Source: Lawsonibacter sp900766145
GTDB taxonomy: Bacteria > Bacillota > Clostridia > Oscillospirales > Oscillospiraceae
DNA length: 8,627 bases
Direction: 5' to 3' (one strand)
NCBI RefSeq assembly: GCF_030372275.1
Contig: NZ_JAUDDJ010000044.1
In this document: positions 5,766 to 8,627 of the stretch, in pieces
Position numbering within the stretch: position 1 is the first letter of the stretch
Layout of the letters: the number at the start of each line of letters is the position of its first letter
Notes under the pieces: generated by a model
Seen by the model: only the letters and a program-made list of their open reading frames with translations
Told to the model about the DNA's origin: nothing
Databases searched by the model: none
Made by a program: the position numbers and the translations under genes

Positions 5766-7229
5766 ATGGCTAAAGAAGTAAGCCCCGGCGTCAAGGCTCT
5801 GCGCAAGGTCGTCGAGGATGTGTATGCTGACGCCCGTAAGGCCCATGCCGAGGGCAAATTGGTAGGTTGGTCCAGCTCCAAGTTCCCCTGTGAGCTGGCT
5901 GAGGCCTTTGATCTGAACGTAATGTACCCCGAGAACCAGGCCGCTGGTATCGCCGCCAACCGTGACGGTGAGATCATGTGTAAGGCTGCCGAGGAGCTGG
6001 GCTACGACAACGACATCTGCGGTTATGCCCGTATCAGCCTGGCTTATGCTGCCGGCAAGCGTGCGTCCCGGAAGTTTGACCCCGAGACCCTGGAGTATAT
6101 CATCGATCCCAAGAGCGGCAAGCCTCTGAAGGACGAGAACGGCAATGTGGTCATCGACCCCGAGACCGGCAAGCCCAAGAAGGATCCCAAGACCATGCAG
6201 CCCTACACCGTGCTGGATGACATCTATGAGATCGAAGCTCTGCCCGAGACCACCGAGAAGGAGATCGCCTACAAGAACTTCCGCCGTGAGGCCATCAAGC
6301 CTTATCGTCAGATGCGTATGCCCCAGCCCGACTTCGTGCTGTGCTGCAACAACATCTGTAACTGCATGACCAAGTGGTATGAGAACATCGCCCGTATGTG
6401 CAACATCCCCCTGATCATGATCGATATCCCCTACAACAACACTGTTGAGGTCCACGACACCAACGTGGCCTATGTCCGCGCTCAGTTCGACGCCGCCATC
6501 CACCAGCTGGAGGAGCTGACCGGCAAGAAGTTCGACGAGAAGAAGTTCGAGCACGCTTGCGAGAACGCCAACCGCACCGCCAAGGCCTGGCTGCGCGTGT
6601 GTGACTACCTGCAGTACAAGCCCGCTCCCTACAGCGGCTTCGATCTGTTCAACCACATGGCCGACGTGGTAACCGCCCGTGGCCGCGTGGCTGCCGCCGA
6701 GGCCTTTGAGCTGCTGGAGAAGGACCTGGCTGAGGCCGTCAAGGAAGGCAAGAGCACCACTCCCTTCCCCGAGAAGTATCGCGTCATGTTCGAGGGTATC
6801 CCCTGCTGGCCCAAGCTGCCCAACCTGTTCAAGCCTCTGAAGGCCAACGGCGTCAACGTGACCGCCGTTGTGTACGCCCCCGCTTTCGGCTTCGTGTACA
6901 ACAACATGGATGAGATGGCCCGTGCCTACTACAAGGCCCCCAACTCCGTGTGTATCGAGCAGGGCGTTGATTGGCGTGAGGGCATCTGCCGGGACAACAA
7001 GGTGGACGGCGTGCTGGTCCACTACAACCGTTCCTGCAAGCCCTGGTCTGGCTACATGGCCGAGATGCAGCGCCGCTTTACCAAGGATCTGGGTGTTCCC
7101 TGCGCCGGCTTCGACGGCGACCAGGCCGATCCCCGGAACTTTAACGAGGCCCAGTATGAGACCCGTGTCCAGGGCCTGGTGGAGGCCATGGAGGCCAATC
7201 AAGCGAAGAAGGAGGCTGAGGCGAAATGA
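5766..7229 (+). CDS. hgdA: (R)-2-Hydroxyglutaryl-CoA dehydratase alpha subunit
   Basis: With HgdB this forms the oxygen-sensitive [4Fe-4S] dehydratase that converts (R)-2-hydroxyglutaryl-CoA to glutaconyl-CoA by ketyl-radical chemistry after one-electron activation by HgdC. The product is 487 residues, close to the A. fermentans subunit of about 477. The start has GAGGAGG (5751-5757) 8 nt upstream, and MAKEVSPGVKALRKVVEDVY aligns with known N-termini. Conserved cysteines include Cys42 (SSSKFPCELAE), Cys85 (NDICGYARIS), the cluster Cys193/194/198/200 (VLCCNNICNCMTKW) and Cys424 (NRSCKPWSGY). Which of these bind iron cannot be fixed from sequence alone. Residues about 112-145 form a hydrophilic insert also present in the A. 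fermentans protein, here with two similar IDP-[KE]-[ST]-GKP units 17 residues apart. The stop overlaps the hgdB start by 4 nt, so the two subunits are translationally coupled. Confidence 0.97.
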   Translation: MAKEVSPGVKALRKVVEDVYADARKAHAEGKLVGWSSSKFPCELAEAFDLNVMYPENQAAGIAANRDGEIMCKAAEELGYDNDICGYARISLAYAAGKRASRKFDPETLEYIIDPKSGKPLKDENGNVVIDPETGKPKKDPKTMQPYTVLDDIYEIEALPETTEKEIAYKNFRREAIKPYRQMRMPQPDFVLCCNNICNCMTKWYENIARMCNIPLIMIDIPYNNTVEVHDTNVAYVRAQFDAAIHQLEELTGKKFDEKKFEHACENANRTAKAWLRVCDYLQYKPAPYSGFDLFNHMADVVTARGRVAAAEAFELLEKDLAEAVKEGKSTTPFPEKYRVMFEGIPCWPKLPNLFKPLKANGVNVTAVVYAPAFGFVYNNMDEMARAYYKAPNSVCIEQGVDWREGICRDNKVDGVLVHYNRSCKPWSGYMAEMQRRFTKDLGVPCAGFDGDQADPRNFNEAQYETRVQGLVEAMEANQAKKEAEAK

Positions 7230-8362
7230 GCACCGAAGTTTTGCTGAACGAGTTTAAGGAATGTTCCGAACACCCCTATCGGGTAATCTCCGCCTATAAG
7301 CAGGAGGGTAAGAAGGTCATCGGCGTACTGCCCTACTTTGCTCCCGTGGAGCTGGTCGTGGCCGCCGGTATGGTGCCCATGGGCATCTGGGGCAGCAACA
7401 AGAAGACCATCGCCATGGCCAAGGAGTACTGCGCCACCTTCTACTGCACCATCGCTCAGCTGGCTCTGGAGATGCTGCTGGACGGCACCCTGGATCAGCT
7501 GGATGGTATCATCACCCCCACCATCTGCGACACCCTGCGTCCCATGAGCCAGAACTTCCGCGTGGCCATGGAGGGCAAGCTGCCCTGCATCTTCCTGGCT
7601 CACCCCCAGAACCGTAAGCCTGCCTTCGGCCTGCAGTTCACCGTGGACCAGTACATGCACGTGAAGAGTGAGCTGGAGAAGATTTCCGGCAACACCATCA
7701 CGGACGAGGCTCTCCGGGACGCCATCAAGGTCATGAACCGCAGCCGCAAGGCCCGCCGTGAGTTCGTGAAGCTGGCCGGTCAGCACCCCGAGGCCATCTC
7801 CGCTGTGGAGCGCTCCGCCGTGCTCCGCTCCGCTTGGTTCATGGAGCCCGCTGTCCACGCTGAGAAGCTGGAAGAGCTGAATGAGGAGCTCTCCAAGCTG
7901 CCCGCCTCCAACTGGAAGGGCAAGAAGATCGTCACCTCCGGCATCATCTGCGACAACCCCAAGCTGCTGCAGATCTTCGACGACAACAACATCGCCATCG
8001 CTGCCGACGACGTGGCCCAGGAGACCCGTGCTTTCCGTGTGGACGCCAGCGAGGAGGGCGATCCCATGATGGCTCTGGCCCAGCAGTTTGCCGACCAGGA
8101 CTACGATGTGCTCCTGTACGATGAGTACTCCAACAAGAACCGCCGCGCCGACTTTGTGGTGCAGCTGGTGAAGGAGTCCGGCGCTCAGGGTCTGGTGCTG
8201 TTCATGCAGCAGTTCTGCGACCCCGAGGAGATGGAGTACCCCTACCTGAAGAAGGCTCTGGACGACGCCGGTATCCCCCACGTGAAGCTGGGCGTGGACC
8301 AGCAGATGCGCGACTTCGGCCAGGCCAGCACCGCCATCCAGGCCTTCGCCGACGTGCTGTAA
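7226..8362 (+). CDS. hgdB: (R)-2-Hydroxyglutaryl-CoA dehydratase beta subunit
   Basis: This is the second subunit of the dehydratase heterodimer. The product is 378 residues, the usual length. It starts in an ATGA overlap with hgdA, and GGAGG (7211-7215), inside the hgdA 3' end, lies 10 nt upstream. Conserved stretches are LPYFAPVELVVAAGMVPMGI (35-54), KEYCATFYCTIAQ (Cys69, Cys74), IITPTICDTLRPMSQNF (Cys101), ESGAQGLVLFMQQFCDPEEM (Cys331) and KLGVDQQMRDFGQA near the end. The cysteines are candidate cluster ligands; homology to 2-hydroxyisocaproyl-CoA dehydratase predicts one [4Fe-4S] per subunit. The overlap with hgdA implies equal subunit amounts. The next gene is 180 nt away and has its own predicted promoter, so this is probably the last gene of the gctA transcript. 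Confidence 0.97.
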   Translation: MSTEVLLNEFKECSEHPYRVISAYKQEGKKVIGVLPYFAPVELVVAAGMVPMGIWGSNKKTIAMAKEYCATFYCTIAQLALEMLLDGTLDQLDGIITPTICDTLRPMSQNFRVAMEGKLPCIFLAHPQNRKPAFGLQFTVDQYMHVKSELEKISGNTITDEALRDAIKVMNRSRKARREFVKLAGQHPEAISAVERSAVLRSAWFMEPAVHAEKLEELNEELSKLPASNWKGKKIVTSGIICDNPKLLQIFDDNNIAIAADDVAQETRAFRVDASEEGDPMMALAQQFADQDYDVLLYDEYSNKNRRADFVVQLVKESGAQGLVLFMQQFCDPEEMEYPYLKKALDDAGIPHVKLGVDQQMRDFGQASTAIQAFADVL

Positions 8363-8389
8363 GTTTTCCGTTAAAGTACCGGGAATTTC

Positions 8390-8419
8390 TTGACAGAAAT
8401 CCTGCAAAAATGTTACAAT
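8390..8419 (+). promoter_or_regulatory. Strong predicted sigma-A promoter upstream of the biotin-carrier gene
   Basis: A perfect TTGACA (8390-8395) is followed by an 18-nt spacer and TACAAT (8414-8419) with an extended -10 TG at 8411-8412. Transcription would start near A8426, giving a leader of about 117 nt. It is the best promoter in the window by eye. It implies that gcdC and what follows can be made independently of the gctA operon. Confidence 0.8.
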
Positions 8420-8429
8420 GGTTGTAATT

Positions 8430-8482
8430 TCGGTCCTTCGCCCGTTCTGTGGGCGGGCGAAGGACCGACCGTTTGATTTTTT
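8430..8482 (+). terminator. 15-bp hairpin with downstream T-run in the gcdC leader (terminator or attenuator)
   Basis: TCGGTCCTTCGCCCG (8430-8444) pairs perfectly with CGGGCGAAGGACCGA (8454-8468) around a 9-nt loop. Six T follow at 8477-8482, 8 nt after the stem. It can end the hgdB transcript, but it also starts only about 4 nt after the predicted start site of the gcdC promoter. In that RNA it would be a 5'-end hairpin that protects the message or attenuates it. A second weak pairing, TTTTTG (8478-8483) with CAAAAA (8489-8494), would hide the U-run. Confidence 0.6.
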
Positions 8483-8542
8483 GGCCGTCAAAAAGCGACT
8501 GGAAAGTCAACCCATTCCATTTAGAAAAGGGGAAAACAAACT

Positions 8543-8627
8543 ATGAACTACAATGTTACCGTGAACGGCAAGGTTTACAGTGTAACGGTGGAGAAGACCG
8601 GCGCCGCCGCTCCCGCGGCCGCTGCTC
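8543..8627 (+). CDS. gcdC: Biotin carrier subunit of glutaconyl-CoA decarboxylase, N-terminus only
   Basis: Twenty-eight codons are visible before the right edge. The product begins MNYNVTVNGKVYSVTVEKTG and enters an Ala/Pro-rich stretch. That is the known start of the gamma (biotin carrier) subunits of Na+-pumping decarboxylases: a short VNG-x-x-Y-x-V-x-VE segment, then a flexible Ala/Pro linker, then the biotinyl domain with its MKM lysine, which lies outside the window. AGGGG (8528-8532) is 10 nt before the ATG. Next to gcdA and the hgd genes, glutaconyl-CoA decarboxylase is the most likely complex. An oxaloacetate or methylmalonyl-CoA decarboxylase carrier has the same N-terminus and cannot be excluded from 28 residues. 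Confidence 0.8.
   Translation, partial: MNYNVTVNGKVYSVTVEKTGAAAPAAAA

Noticed and set aside
5745..8491. Long minus-strand open frames opposite hgdA and hgdB (485 and 430 codons)
   Set aside because: Same cause and same composition as the frame opposite gcdA; the plus-strand genes are certain by homology.

Overview
The window carries the core of the 2-hydroxyglutarate pathway of glutamate fermentation from an anaerobic, high-GC member of the Clostridia. The gene order, the strong CTG/AAG/CGC codon bias and the close protein resemblance to the Acidaminococcus fermentans enzymes (compared from memory) suggest a gut Oscillospiraceae-type organism near Flavonifractor, Oscillibacter or Intestinimonas. 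The genus is an inference. No tRNA, rRNA, CRISPR array or mobile element was seen.

Layout. Positions 1-826 (minus strand) hold an AraC-family regulator that runs off the left edge. Positions 827-1090 are a divergent regulatory region: two sigma-A-like promoters with almost touching -10 boxes, a 13-bp palindrome across one of them, and a 9+9 bp inverted repeat in the leader of the catabolic operon. Then follow, all on the plus strand, gctA (1091-2188), gctB (2210-3013), gcdA (3053-4804), hgdC (4914-5711), hgdA (5766-7229) and hgdB (7226-8362). After hgdB there is a near-consensus promoter (8390-8419), a 15-bp hairpin at the predicted RNA 5' end, and the first 28 codons of a biotin-carrier gene, probably gcdC (8543 to the right edge).

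How the genes work together. GctAB puts CoA on (R)-2-hydroxyglutarate. HgdC, an ATP-driven [4Fe-4S] activator, injects a high-energy electron into HgdAB, which dehydrates (R)-2-hydroxyglutaryl-CoA to glutaconyl-CoA. GcdA transfers the carboxyl group of glutaconyl-CoA to the biotin of GcdC, giving crotonyl-CoA. The membrane subunit GcdB, not in this window, would decarboxylate carboxybiotin and export Na+. Glutamate dehydrogenase, 2-hydroxyglutarate dehydrogenase, gcdB and gcdD are not in the window.

Most of the window is a known pathway. The features worth a second look are: a roughly 50-residue Ala/Lys-rich insertion in GctA made of two 20-residue tandem repeats; the interlocked divergent promoters; the overlapping, mutually exclusive hairpins between gcdA and hgdC together with a shift in hgdC codon use; and the promoter plus 5'-end hairpin in front of gcdC.
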